Notes: generated by a model not told the origin, from the letters alone. Shown: positions 26,087-34,974, counted from the first letter of the stretch. The stretch: 64,000 bases of DNA from CSSed11-175R1 sp041685735 (GCA_041685735.1 JAWLFE010000001.1:1-64000); one strand, 5' to 3'. Translations and numbers: made by a program.

Positions 26087-26965
26087 ATGGGAGAGATCGT
26101 CGGTGTCGGGCTCGTCTCGCACGTGCCCACCATCATGTTCGACGAGGCGACCCGTCGGGAGCTCAACGAGGGCAAGGAGATCTCGTTGGTCCCCGGCCAC
26201 CATCGCCTGCGCTCCGAGGTGCTGGACCGGCTGCAGCCGGACACGGTCATCATCCTCGACACTCACTGGTTCACCACGGTGGAGCACGTCGTCTCGGCAC
26301 ACGCGCATCGGGACGGGAAGATGACGTCGTCCGAGCTGCCGCGCGGGATGAAGCAGATCCCCTACCGCTACGACGGTGACCCGGAGCTGGCACGCCTCAT
26401 CGCCAAGCACGGCAACGCACTGGGCACCCCGACCCACGCCGAGGACGACGAGTACCTGCCCGTCTACTACGCGACGGTCAACCTGGTGCACTACCTGCAG
26501 AAGGACGAGCGGTTCGTGTCCGTGTCCATCGTGCAGACCGGTGAGGACGACGACTTCCTGACCCTTGGACGGGCCATCGGCAACGCCGTCGAGGCGTCGG
26601 ACCGGCGGGTGGTGATCCTGGCCAGCGGTGGCATGAGCCACACCTTCCACCGGTTGAAGGTCATCGATCAGCACGAGGCGTCCGATCCCGTCCACATCGT
26701 CACCCCGGAGGCGCGGGACGCGGATGAAGCGCGGCTCGCGTGGATGCAGGCCGGGGACCATGCCCGGATCATCGATGAGATGGACGACTACCACCAGCAC
26801 GCGCCCGAGGGCGGCTTCGGGCACTTCCTCGCCATGATCGGCGCGGTCGGTGGCCGGGACTGCGTCGCCCGCGGCGAGCTGTACTCCGACTACGAGAACG
26901 CCACCGGCACCGGGCAGGTCCACGTGTGGTTCGAGCGCCCCGATGGGGGGTGGACCGCGGGCTGA
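26087..26965 (+). CDS. Class III extradiol dioxygenase, HpaD-like
   Basis: This 292-residue protein belongs to the LigB-type, non-heme iron extradiol dioxygenases. Likely iron ligands are His12 (SHVP) and His60 (LDTHW). The stretch MTSSELPRGMKQIPYRYDGDPELA closely follows what I recall of E. coli HpaD (3,4-dihydroxyphenylacetate 2,3-dioxygenase), as does the C-terminal SGxxSH and NATGTGQVHVWF. The enzyme would open a catechol ring next to its hydroxyls. The gene lies between the ADC-family and aminotransferase genes in one direction. Homoprotocatechuate is the best guess for substrate, but other substituted catechols are possible. Confidence 0.87.
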   Translation: MGEIVGVGLVSHVPTIMFDEATRRELNEGKEISLVPGHHRLRSEVLDRLQPDTVIILDTHWFTTVEHVVSAHAHRDGKMTSSELPRGMKQIPYRYDGDPELARLIAKHGNALGTPTHAEDDEYLPVYYATVNLVHYLQKDERFVSVSIVQTGEDDDFLTLGRAIGNAVEASDRRVVILASGGMSHTFHRLKVIDQHEASDPVHIVTPEARDADEARLAWMQAGDHARIIDEMDDYHQHAPEGGFGHFLAMIGAVGGRDCVARGELYSDYENATGTGQVHVWFERPDGGWTAG

Positions 26966-27103
26966 CGTCTGCGCGGGTAGGCCGCCTGGCCAGGGCCGAC
27001 CGACCCACGCTGGCCACTCGCACGATGTCCCGGGGGAGCGGCCGTGGTTGGCTCCCGACAGCCCCAGCGCGTGCCCGCGGGGACCAGCACAGGAGGACGC
27101 CCG

Positions 27104-28360
27104 ATGGACTCGCACCTCGCGGATGTCTGGTTCGAACTCACCGACCTGCAGGTCAGCCATGGGTCCGGGGCGGTCATCACCACCACCGACGGCATCGAGC
27201 ACCTCGATCTGTCGAGCGGCATCGGTGTGGTCAACACCGGGCACTGTCATCCGGCGGTCGTCGCCGCGATCCGCGAGCAGGCCGGGCGGTTCCTGCATGC
27301 GCAGGTGAACTGCTACCGCCACGATCTGCTCGAACGGCTGGCGACCCGGCTGGCCGGGATCACGCCCGACGGGATCGAGCGCTTCTTCTTCGGCAACTCC
27401 GGGGCGGAGGCGACCGAGGCTGCCATCAAGTTGGCCAAGCAGGCGAGCGGCAAGCCCGGGACCATCGTGTTCCAGGGGTCCTTCCACGGTCGCACGCACC
27501 TGACGATGGCGATGACCACGTCCAAGTCGGGGTACCGCGTCGGCCATTCCCCGCTGCCGTCCGGGATCTTCGTGGCGCCGTTCCCATACACGTTCCTCAC
27601 CGGTGAGGACGAGGGCACCGCGGTCGCACGCTGCCTGCGCGAGTTCGACCTGCTCCTGACGACGCAGACCTCCCCGGCGGAGATCGGGTCGGTGATCCTG
27701 GAGCCCGTGCTCGGCGAAGGTGGCTACGTCCCCGCACCGCGTGCCTTCATCCAGGGCATCGCCGAGCGGTGCCGTGCCAACGGCATGCTGTTCATCGCCG
27801 ACGAGGTGCAGTCCGGCTTCGGTCGGACCGGTGAACTGTTCACCGTCGATCACCACGATCTGCGCCCCGACATACTGGTCATGGCCAAGGGCATCGCGTC
27901 CGGGTTCCCGCTGTCGGCGATCGGCGCGTCGGCCGAACTGATGGACCGCTGGCCCGTCGGATCGCACGGTGGCACGTACGGCGGGAACCCCATGGGCTGC
28001 GCGGCCGCGTTGGCGACCATCGACGTCATGACCGAACCCGGGTTCCTCGACCACGCACGATCCATGGGGAAGCGGTTCCTCGACGGGTTGGAGGACGTCC
28101 GGTCCAGGTACCCCGAGGTGGTGGCGGAGAACCGTGGTCTGGGGCTGATGCTGGCCAGCGAGATCGTGGATGGCGACGGGAACCCGGACGCGCCGCGCGC
28201 CGCGGCCGTCCTGCGTCACCTGCTCCGCGAGGAGCGGATCGTACTGATGTCCTGTGGACCGTTCGGATCGACCCTGCGGTGGATCCCACCGCTGGTGATC
28301 AGCGAGCGCCAGGTCGACGGTGCCCTGCAGGCCTTCGACCGTGCGCTCGCCGCGACCTGA
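27104..28360 (+). CDS. Class III aminotransferase
   Basis: This 418-residue PLP enzyme has FFGNSGAEATEAAIKLAK, the SFHGRT segment, ILEPVLGEGGY, ADEVQSGFGRTG and the PLP lysine near residue 261 in VMAKGIASGFPL. It resembles 4-aminobutyrate/omega-amino acid aminotransferases. It moves an amino group from a terminal amine to a keto acid such as 2-oxoglutarate. ATG 27104 has AGGAGG 7 bases upstream. It lies 138 bases after the dioxygenase; no operator copy precedes it, so it may be read through from the ADC-family promoter. An amine-bearing substrate for the island would explain it. Confidence 0.9.
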   Translation: MDSHLADVWFELTDLQVSHGSGAVITTTDGIEHLDLSSGIGVVNTGHCHPAVVAAIREQAGRFLHAQVNCYRHDLLERLATRLAGITPDGIERFFFGNSGAEATEAAIKLAKQASGKPGTIVFQGSFHGRTHLTMAMTTSKSGYRVGHSPLPSGIFVAPFPYTFLTGEDEGTAVARCLREFDLLLTTQTSPAEIGSVILEPVLGEGGYVPAPRAFIQGIAERCRANGMLFIADEVQSGFGRTGELFTVDHHDLRPDILVMAKGIASGFPLSAIGASAELMDRWPVGSHGGTYGGNPMGCAAALATIDVMTEPGFLDHARSMGKRFLDGLEDVRSRYPEVVAENRGLGLMLASEIVDGDGNPDAPRAAAVLRHLLREERIVLMSCGPFGSTLRWIPPLVISERQVDGALQAFDRALAAT

Positions 28361-28388
28361 TGGCGATGCGCCGGAAGGCGGGTGCACC

Positions 28389-28871
28389 GTGGCGGTGACC
28401 GAGACCGATCTGGTCCACCTGCGTCGGTGCGTCGAGTTGGCGACCGACGCGGTCGACGCCGGCGATGAACCGTTCGGATCGGTCCTGGTGGACGCGGTCG
28501 GTCAGGTGCGGTTCGAGGACCACAACCACGTGGCCGGGGGTGACCGGACGCAGCATCCGGAGTTCGCCATCGCCCGGTGGGCCGCGGCGCACCTGTCGCC
28601 CGACGAGCGCGCGACCTCGACCGTCTACACCTCGGGGGAACACTGCCCGATGTGTGCGGCCGCCCATGGATGGGTCGGGCTCGGACGTATCGTGTACGCC
28701 ACCTCCTCGCAGCAGCTCGTGGCGTGGCGTGAGGAGATGGGCCTGCCTCCCGGTCCGGTGGCGCCCCTACCGATCCGGCAGATCGTGCCCGGCGCGGAGG
28801 TCGATGGCCCGGTGTCGGAGCTCGCGGCTTCGGTCCGGCAGCTCCACCGTCGATCCAGTGGCGTGCGCTGA
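28389..28871 (+). CDS. Nucleoside/guanine deaminase-like protein
   Basis: This 160-residue protein has the zinc-dependent cytidine/deoxycytidylate deaminase layout: EPFGSVLVD, HPEFAI (zinc ligand His plus the catalytic Glu, with Pro where Ala is usual) and the CPMCAAAHGWVGL zinc cysteines. It probably deaminates a purine or pyrimidine base or a small aromatic amine. GTG 28389 is 28 bases after the aminotransferase stop, so the two are likely co-transcribed. The particular substrate is unknown. Confidence 0.8.
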   Translation: MAVTETDLVHLRRCVELATDAVDAGDEPFGSVLVDAVGQVRFEDHNHVAGGDRTQHPEFAIARWAAAHLSPDERATSTVYTSGEHCPMCAAAHGWVGLGRIVYATSSQQLVAWREEMGLPPGPVAPLPIRQIVPGAEVDGPVSELAASVRQLHRRSSGVR

Positions 28872-28896
28872 TCGGCAGGACCCGCGCGGCGACGGT

Positions 28897-29313
28897 TCAG
28901 GCGCCGGGGGCCCGCGCCACGATCGGCCGCTGCATGACGGTCGAGATCGACGGCGTCGCTGCGACGTCGACGATCGTGTCCAGGCCGTCCCCGCTGCCGT
29001 CGACCGATAGCTCGCCGACGACGAAGTGCACCACGCCGGCGCTGACGGCCTCCTCGACGGCGGTGAGCAACTGCGCACCGTCCAGGCGCCGCGGGGTCCG
29101 CATGCGGAAACCGTCGCTGTACCGGACCGCATCCTCGGGCTGCACCATCCCCACGTAGACGGCCCCCGGGTCCCGGTTGTAGGCCGCGACCTCGGTGTCG
29201 ATGCGGGTCCGGATGATGTCACGCAGCGAGGCCTCGCCCGCGAGTCCCTCGACCGTTGCGCGGCTGAGCTCATGACCCGCGGGGGAGACCTCGCGCATGT
29301 CGATGCGTGGCAT
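28897..29313 (-). CDS. Conserved-looking protein of unknown function
   Basis: I do not recognise this 138-residue protein. It is soluble, without signal peptide or membrane segments. The middle part VYVGMVQPEDAVRYSDGFRMRTPRR (about 53-77, shown only in part as key residues VGMVQPE and DGFRM) looks like a folded, conserved core, followed by a helix and two strands. Its start overlaps the stop of the PEBP gene by one base, so it is translated together with that protein. It converges on the deaminase gene. Confidence 0.6.
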   Translation of the reverse strand: MPRIDMREVSPAGHELSRATVEGLAGEASLRDIIRTRIDTEVAAYNRDPGAVYVGMVQPEDAVRYSDGFRMRTPRRLDGAQLLTAVEEAVSAGVVHFVVGELSVDGSGDGLDTIVDVAATPSISTVMQRPIVARAPGA

Positions 29314-29771
29314 CAGTTGGAGTAGGTCCCGATCAGGCGGTTCTGCTCGATGACCGCATCGGCGTAGGTGTCGATGAACTCGCGGCGCGACGGCGTGCCC
29401 TCGACCGGCCGCGACAGTGCGTAGACCCAGAAGTAGTAGTGGTGGGTGCCATGCCCCGCCGGCGGACGCGGGCCGCCGTAGCCGGTCTTCCCGAAGTCGG
29501 TGGGGCCGGGGCGGAAGGTCGAGTCCGCGTCCGGACCGATGTCGTTGATCCCGGCCGGGATGCCGTAGAGGGTCCAGTGGGTGAATCCGTCGGGCAGCGG
29601 TGCATCCGGGTCATGGCAGATGATGGCCAGTTCGGTCGCGCCGTCCGGCACGCCGGTGACGTGCAGCCGCGGGACGTCGTTGCCCTTGTCCTGTGCGAAG
29701 CGATCGTCCATCCGGCCCAGGTGGTCGATGTCCGGGCTGCTGATCGCGAGGTCCTTGATGTTCAAACCCAT
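29313..29771 (-). CDS. YbhB/YbcL family protein (PEBP, Raf kinase inhibitor-like)
   Basis: This 152-residue protein has the phosphatidylethanolamine-binding-protein core: ELAIICHDPDAP, FTHWTLYGIPAG, GKTGYGGPRPPAGHGTHHYYFWVYAL. The conserved Asp-Pro-Asp and the GPRPP-GxHxYxF pocket are intact, so it should bind a small anionic or phosphate-bearing ligand. No signal peptide is present, so it is cytoplasmic. Bacterial function is poorly known. It is coupled to the unknown gene downstream. Confidence 0.9.
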   Translation of the reverse strand: MGLNIKDLAISSPDIDHLGRMDDRFAQDKGNDVPRLHVTGVPDGATELAIICHDPDAPLPDGFTHWTLYGIPAGINDIGPDADSTFRPGPTDFGKTGYGGPRPPAGHGTHHYYFWVYALSRPVEGTPSRREFIDTYADAVIEQNRLIGTYSN

Positions 29772-29892
29772 GGTGGCTGTCCCTTCGATCGGTGGGGAGC
29801 AACCTTAGGGGACCGCGCTGCGTGCGCGGCCGTCAACGACCGTCCGGGTGGACGAGGGCGCGGGTCTCGCCGCACGGTCCAGCGGGCTAGCT

Positions 29893-29929
29893 ACCGAGGT
29901 TCTGACGACCGAGGTTGTGGTTTCCACAA
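29893..29929. promoter_or_regulatory. Direct and inverted repeats upstream of the ABC importer
   Basis: ACCGAGGTT occurs at 29893-29901 and 29908-29916 (15-base period). It overlaps the inverted repeat TTGTGG-TTT-CCACAA at 29915-29929. The block lies 124 bases before the substrate-binding-protein start, in a 281-base intergenic region with no other gene, and is a likely regulator site. Confidence 0.5.
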
Positions 29930-30052
29930 TCTGATACGGGCCGAATCGGGAAATCCGACCATAACCTGGACAGCGCGTTGTCGGGAGCCCAACCTAGGGT
30001 GCAGATAGGTGCCCGGGGGAGACCGGGCGCATCCCTGGGAGAGGAGACGAGC

Positions 30053-31336
30053 ATGGCTCGCGTACGCGTTCGTGCCATCCTTGCCGCCGCAGGTGCTGCA
30101 GCCCTGGTGCTCAGCGCGTGTTCCGGCGACACGGAGACCGAGACCGCCGCCGACGACGATGTCGTCGACACCGACGACAGCGACGACAGCGACGACACCG
30201 AGGACCCGGAGCCCGACGACGAACCGGATGCACAGCCGGAGGCAGACGGTGAGCCGATCCGCGTCGGGATCGTGACCTCCACCTCGGGGTTCCTCGGGAC
30301 CTACGGCAACGCCTACCTCGATGGGCTCGCGGCGGGTCTCGACCACGCCACCGACGGCACGGGTGCCGTCGACGGGCGACCGATCGAGTTCGAGATCGTC
30401 GACGACGGTGGTGAGCCCGATCAGGCCATCTCGGCGGCCGTCGACCTGGTGGGGCAGGGCATCACGATCCTCGCCGGCTCGGTGTCCTCCGGCGTCGCCG
30501 TGCAGATGGCGCCGTTCGCGGAGGAGAACCAGATCCTGTTCATCTCCGGACCCGCTGCGACCGACGCGATCACCGGGATCAACGACTACACGTTCCGGTC
30601 CGGGCGGCAGAGCTACCAGGACGTCGCCGCCGCGGCGAGCCTCGTCGATGACATCGACGGCTCCACGGTCCTGGCCTTCGTCCAGGACACCGAGTTCGGT
30701 GCGGCCAACATCGCCGCGGTCGAATCGGTCCTCGGGGCCGAGGGCGCGACCGTCGAAGCGGTCGAGGTGCCCCTGTCGGCCACCGAGTTCACCCCGTTCG
30801 TCCAGCAGGTGTCGGACATCGATCCCGACCTCGTGTTCGTTGCCTGGGCCGGCGACTCGACCCCGGGGATGTGGGAGACGATGGAGCAACAGGGCGTCTT
30901 CGAGAACTACACCGTGACCACCGGACTCGGTGACGTTGCGACCTGGCCGCTCTACGGCGCCGCCGGACCCGACATCCTGTTCCTCAGCCACTACTACTCG
31001 ACGGCGCCGGACAACGACATCAACGACCTCATGGTCGAGTCGGTGGGAGACAGCGTCGATCTGTTCACACCCGATGGGTTCGTCGCCGCCCAGATGATCG
31101 TGCGTGCCCTCACCGAAGCGGGTCCGGACGACGTCGATGGCATGATCGGTGCGCTCGAAGGGTGGTCGTTCGACGGGCCGAAGGGCGCGACGACCATCCG
31201 TGCCAGCGATCACGCGATGCTCCAGCCGATGTTCACCGCGTCGATGCTCAACATCGACGATGACCCCGCCAACATCGAGGTCGAGACGGTGGAGGTCCTG
31301 GACCCGGAGCTCACGGCACCGCCCGAGGCCGAGTGA
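30053..31336 (+). CDS. ABC transporter substrate-binding lipoprotein, branched-chain-amino-acid type
   Basis: This 427-residue protein has a lipoprotein signal with lipobox LVLSAC (Cys23). A striking 45-residue Asp/Glu-rich linker follows, then a type I periplasmic-binding fold starting PIRVGIVTSTSGFLGTYG. It captures a small solute outside the membrane for the LivHMGF-type permease encoded just downstream. ATG 30053 follows GAGGAG. Related proteins bind branched-chain amino acids, urea, amides, or aromatic acids; the ligand here cannot be told, but the acyl-CoA synthetase and PucR regulator in the same operon make a carboxylic or aromatic acid plausible. Confidence 0.88.
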   Translation: MARVRVRAILAAAGAAALVLSACSGDTETETAADDDVVDTDDSDDSDDTEDPEPDDEPDAQPEADGEPIRVGIVTSTSGFLGTYGNAYLDGLAAGLDHATDGTGAVDGRPIEFEIVDDGGEPDQAISAAVDLVGQGITILAGSVSSGVAVQMAPFAEENQILFISGPAATDAITGINDYTFRSGRQSYQDVAAAASLVDDIDGSTVLAFVQDTEFGAANIAAVESVLGAEGATVEAVEVPLSATEFTPFVQQVSDIDPDLVFVAWAGDSTPGMWETMEQQGVFENYTVTTGLGDVATWPLYGAAGPDILFLSHYYSTAPDNDINDLMVESVGDSVDLFTPDGFVAAQMIVRALTEAGPDDVDGMIGALEGWSFDGPKGATTIRASDHAMLQPMFTASMLNIDDDPANIEVETVEVLDPELTAPPEAE

Positions 31337-31386
31337 CCCGGTCCGGACCCCGTTCCGTCCGATGATCCGCACACAGGAGCAACGCC

Positions 31387-32178
31387 GTGGACGCCCTCGA
31401 TCCGCCCTGCGACGACCCGCCCGGGGATCGTCCCGTCGTGCTGGCCACACGGGACCTCGGGTGGGGGGTCGGGGGCTTCACGATCCTGTCCGACATCTCC
31501 CTCGAGGTGCGGCAGGGCGAGTTCCTGTCGGTGATCGGACCGAACGGCGCGGGCAAGACGAGCCTGCTCAACGTGGTGTCGGGGGTGAACGTGGCCCGAT
31601 CCGGTCGGGTCGAGCTCCAGGGTGAGGACGTCACCCGGCTGCGCCCGGCGGCGCGGGTCCGGCGCGGGCTCGGCCGGACCTTCCAGACATCGAGCCTGTT
31701 CCTGGGGCTGTCGGTCGTGGAGAACGCACGCCTGGCGGCCCAGGCCGCCCGCGGGCGCAGTCTGTCGTTGTTCTCCCGGCCGCGGTGGGAGGACGCGGCC
31801 ACCCAGGCGGGGCTGGAGGCACTCACCGAGGTCGGGCTCACCGAACGGGCACACGATCCGGTCGCGGACCTGTCGCACGGAGACAAGCGCAAGCTGGAGA
31901 TCGCGCTGCTGCTGTGCTCCGCGCCCCAGGTCCTGCTGCTCGACGAACCGACCGCCGGCGTCAGTGTCGAGGAGGTCGAACCACTCGTCCGGGTCATCAA
32001 GGATGTGAACGCGCGGGGCAGGACGGTGGTCATGGTCGAGCACCGCATGGAGCTGGTGGTCGATGTGTCGGACCGGATCGCCGTCCTCCACAACGGTGGC
32101 CTGCTGACCGTCGGGTCACCTGCCGCCGTGATGGCGGATCCGACGGTCCAGTCCGCCTACCTCGGCGAAGCCGCCTGA
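31387..32178 (+). CDS. ABC transporter ATP-binding protein, LivG type
   Basis: This 263-residue ATPase has Walker A GPNGAGKTS, the signature DLSHGDKRKLEIALLL and Walker B VLLLDEPTAGV. The C-terminal YLGEAA is typical of LivG. The usual signature LSxGQQ is LSHGDKR here, as in many LivG proteins. It powers import with the LivF-type subunit next to it. GTG 31387 is 51 bases after the binding-protein stop, with AGGAG upstream. Confidence 0.92.
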   Translation: MDALDPPCDDPPGDRPVVLATRDLGWGVGGFTILSDISLEVRQGEFLSVIGPNGAGKTSLLNVVSGVNVARSGRVELQGEDVTRLRPAARVRRGLGRTFQTSSLFLGLSVVENARLAAQAARGRSLSLFSRPRWEDAATQAGLEALTEVGLTERAHDPVADLSHGDKRKLEIALLLCSAPQVLLLDEPTAGVSVEEVEPLVRVIKDVNARGRTVVMVEHRMELVVDVSDRIAVLHNGGLLTVGSPAAVMADPTVQSAYLGEAA

Positions 32179-32198
32179 GGGCACCAGAGGAGCTGCAG

Positions 32199-32993
32199 AT
32201 GATGTCGGACCGGTCGGTGCAGGGCCACGACCACCACGGTGGTGGCCAGGCACCTGCGCAGACGGCCTCCCTGCTGCGCGTGCGTGATCTGCACGTCCAC
32301 CGAGGCGAGGCGCACATCCTGCACGGGTTGGACTTCGAGGTGGCGCCCAACCAGGTGACCGCACTGCTCGGGCGCAACGGCGTCGGCAAGACCACCACCC
32401 TGCTGGCCCTGCTGGGCCTGTTGCCCGCCGCCGGTCTGGTCGAACTGGACGGCGATGACCTCGCGGATCTGCCCACCCACCACCGCGTCCAACGGGGTCT
32501 GTCCTACGTGCCCGAGGATCGCGAGGTGTTCACCCAGTTGAGCGTCGAGGAGAACCTGCGACTGGCGATGCAGTGGCCGGGATCGACCGATCGCCTCCCG
32601 ATGGTCCACGACCTCTTCCCCGAACTCAAGGCGCGGGCGGCACAGAAGGCGGGATCGTTGTCGGGTGGGCAGCAGCAGATGCTCGCACTCGGGCGGGCTT
32701 TGCTGCACCCCTCGAAGCTCATGCTGATCGACGAACCGACCAAGGGGCTGGCTCCGATCATCATCACCGAGGTCGTCGCCGCCCTGGCACGTGCCACCGA
32801 GGACTCGACGGTGCTGCTCGTCGAACAGAACCTGCGTGTCGCGGAGGAACTTGCCACCGATGCCATCGTGATCGACGAGGGCCAGGTCGCCTGGCGGGGA
32901 CCGATGGAGCAGTTGCTCGGGGATCCAGCCCTGAAGCAGTCGCTGTTGGGGGTGGGCCGATCACGGTCCGCCGACGAGGAGGGGTCGGCATGA
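32199..32993 (+). CDS. ABC transporter ATP-binding protein, LivF type
   Basis: This 264-residue ATPase begins with a His/Gln-rich tail of about 25 residues. It then shows Walker A GRNGVGKTT, YVPEDREVF (the PExR-type LivF loop), the signature LSGGQQQMLALGRAL and Walker B LMLIDEPTKGLAP. Two ATG codons in tandem at 32199 and 32202 are possible starts, with AGAGGAG upstream. Its stop overlaps the LivH start (ATGA). Confidence 0.92.
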   Translation: MMSDRSVQGHDHHGGGQAPAQTASLLRVRDLHVHRGEAHILHGLDFEVAPNQVTALLGRNGVGKTTTLLALLGLLPAAGLVELDGDDLADLPTHHRVQRGLSYVPEDREVFTQLSVEENLRLAMQWPGSTDRLPMVHDLFPELKARAAQKAGSLSGGQQQMLALGRALLHPSKLMLIDEPTKGLAPIIITEVVAALARATEDSTVLLVEQNLRVAEELATDAIVIDEGQVAWRGPMEQLLGDPALKQSLLGVGRSRSADEEGSA

Positions 32994-33883
32994 GCCTGCA
33001 GGTCTTCGTCCTGCTGTCCGTGACCGGGCTGGGGTTGGCCGGGGTGTACTTCCTCATCGCCAGCGGGCTGTCGCTGATCTTCGGTCTCATGGACGTGCTG
33101 AACCTCGCCCACGGGCTGTTCTTCACCGTCGGGAGTTACGCCACCTGGTGGGTGATGAGCCGGTTCGACGTCATCGGATCACTCGGATTGCGCTTCGCGG
33201 TGGCACTGCTCGTGGCTGCGGCGATGGGCTGGGCGGTCGGCTGGGCGACGGAGCGGCTGTTCGTGCGCCGCTTCTACGGGGATCACGTGACCCAGATCCT
33301 GATCACGCTGGGCATCAGCCTGGCCGGGGTCGCTCTGATCGGCGGGTGGTTCAGCTACGACCCTCGGACCTTCCCACTGCCGGAGCTCTTCGGGCAGGTC
33401 GTGGTGATCGCCGGAGCACGCATCCCGGTCAGCCGGTTGCTGATCCTCGCCGTGTCGGTGGTCCTGCTCGTCGCATTGCTGACCTTCCTGCGACGGACGC
33501 GTCACGGCCTGATCATCCGCGCGGGGGTCGAGAACCGTCAGATGGTCCAGGCCATGGGCATCGACGTCGCCAAGAGCTTCACCCTGGTCTTCGCACTGGG
33601 CGGACTGTTGGCGGCGATCGGTGGGGTCCTGGGAGCGGTCTTCTTCGCGGGGATCACCCCCGAGTTCGGCCTCAACGTCCTCATCTTCGCCTTCATCGTC
33701 GTGGTCATCGGCGGTCTGGGCAGTGTCGAAGGGACCGCCTTGTCCGCCGTGCTCGTGGGCCTCACCCAGCAGTTCGTCAACTTCTTCGCCGGCGCCGGGG
33801 TGGGGGACCTGACGGTGGTCGTGCTCCTGGCGGCGACGCTGCTGCTCAGGCCGCAGGGGCTGCTGGGGGAGGTCGCCCGATGA
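32990..33883 (+). CDS. ABC transporter permease, LivH type
   Basis: This 297-residue integral membrane protein has about eight hydrophobic segments. It carries the LivH features GLSLIFGLMDVLNLAHGLFF near the N-terminus and the EAA-like loop RTRHGLIIRAGVENRQMVQAMGID. It overlaps livF by four bases and livM by four bases. With the LivM-type subunit it forms the channel of the importer. Confidence 0.92.
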   Translation: MSLQVFVLLSVTGLGLAGVYFLIASGLSLIFGLMDVLNLAHGLFFTVGSYATWWVMSRFDVIGSLGLRFAVALLVAAAMGWAVGWATERLFVRRFYGDHVTQILITLGISLAGVALIGGWFSYDPRTFPLPELFGQVVVIAGARIPVSRLLILAVSVVLLVALLTFLRRTRHGLIIRAGVENRQMVQAMGIDVAKSFTLVFALGGLLAAIGGVLGAVFFAGITPEFGLNVLIFAFIVVVIGGLGSVEGTALSAVLVGLTQQFVNFFAGAGVGDLTVVVLLAATLLLRPQGLLGEVAR

Positions 33884-34974
33884 GTGCCTCCGTGACCCAG
33901 CACACCGAAGCCACCGCGCCCTCCGCAGCGATCCCGGCCCCCCGCCGCAGTCGCACCGCCCCGATCGTCATGGGTGTCATCGGCCTGGTGCTCTTCGCGG
34001 TGCCCTTCGTCGGTGCCACGATCCCGGGCGTGTTCACCGGCCCGATGTCCTCGCCCGGAACCCTGCAGATCCTGGCGGTCGGCCTGGTCTTCGCCGGGGT
34101 CGCCATGAGCTACGACCTGCTGCTCGGCTATACCGGCCTGCTGTCGCTCGGGCACGCCTTCTACTTCGCGCTGGGGCTGTACGGGACGAACCTGTTGATG
34201 CGGCTGTTCGCACTGTCGTACGTCGCTGCCGTGCCGTTGGCACTCGTGATCACGCTGGTGGTCGCCCTCGTCTTCGGCTCGGTCGCCCTGCGGGTCCGTG
34301 GCGTCGCGTTCGCGATGGTCACCCTGGCGTTCGCCGAGGCCTTCCACGTGTTCGTCGAGGCCGATCCGGCGCGGATCTCCGGTGGTGAGGAGGGCCTGCC
34401 CCTGTCGAGCGCGCAGGTGCCGGACCTGTTCACCGGTGTGGTCAACACCCGCTGGGTCTACTGGCTGGCGCTCACCTTCGCGCTGATCACCTTCGTGATC
34501 TGCCGCCAGGCGGTCGCCAGTCGTGCGGGCCGCGTCTGGCAGGCGATCCGCGAGAACGAGGACCGCGTGGAACTGCTCGGCCTCATCCCGTTCCACTTCA
34601 AGTTGCTGTCGTTCGGGTTGTCCGCGGTGCTGGCCGCCGGTGGCGGGGCGGTCTATCTGCTGCTGGTCCGCGGTGCGACGCCGGGCAGCGCCAGTTCGGT
34701 GTTCACCCTGAACCTGATCATCATGGTCGTGCTCGGTGGGCTCGGTCGGCTGTGGGGAGCGGCGCTCGGTGGGCTGGTGTTCGGATACCTGCAGCTCCGG
34801 CTGCCGGGGCTCGCCCGCTCGGGGGTCTTCGACCCACTGCCGGCCTGGCTCGAGGGACCGCTGACCGAACCACTGTTCATCCTCGCGGTGCTGTTCGTGA
34901 TCCTCGTGATGTTCGCGCCCGGAGGTCTGGCCAGCCTGCCGGACCGCCTGGGACTGCGTCGGAGCGAGCCGTGA
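33880..34974 (+). CDS. ABC transporter permease, LivM type
   Basis: This 364-residue integral membrane protein shows GYTGLLSLGHAFYFALGLYG and the loop AGRVWQAIRENEDRVELLGL, which define the LivM permease. A 25-residue cytoplasmic leader precedes the first membrane helix. It overlaps the next gene: the GTG of the PucR-type regulator begins at 34971 within its stop region (GTGA). Confidence 0.92.
   Translation: MSASVTQHTEATAPSAAIPAPRRSRTAPIVMGVIGLVLFAVPFVGATIPGVFTGPMSSPGTLQILAVGLVFAGVAMSYDLLLGYTGLLSLGHAFYFALGLYGTNLLMRLFALSYVAAVPLALVITLVVALVFGSVALRVRGVAFAMVTLAFAEAFHVFVEADPARISGGEEGLPLSSAQVPDLFTGVVNTRWVYWLALTFALITFVICRQAVASRAGRVWQAIRENEDRVELLGLIPFHFKLLSFGLSAVLAAGGGAVYLLLVRGATPGSASSVFTLNLIIMVVLGGLGRLWGAALGGLVFGYLQLRLPGLARSGVFDPLPAWLEGPLTEPLFILAVLFVILVMFAPGGLASLPDRLGLRRSEP

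Noticed and set aside
26066..28387. Long leftward open frame (773 codons) opposite the dioxygenase and aminotransferase genes
   Set aside because: It crosses two well-identified genes and their intergenic region, has low-complexity shadow composition and no recognisable domain; GC-rich DNA produces such frames.
28470..28480. Further GTTCGG-like half sites inside coding regions
   Set aside because: Single half sites such as CCGTTCGGATCGG lack the matching second arm and are expected by chance in GC-rich DNA.
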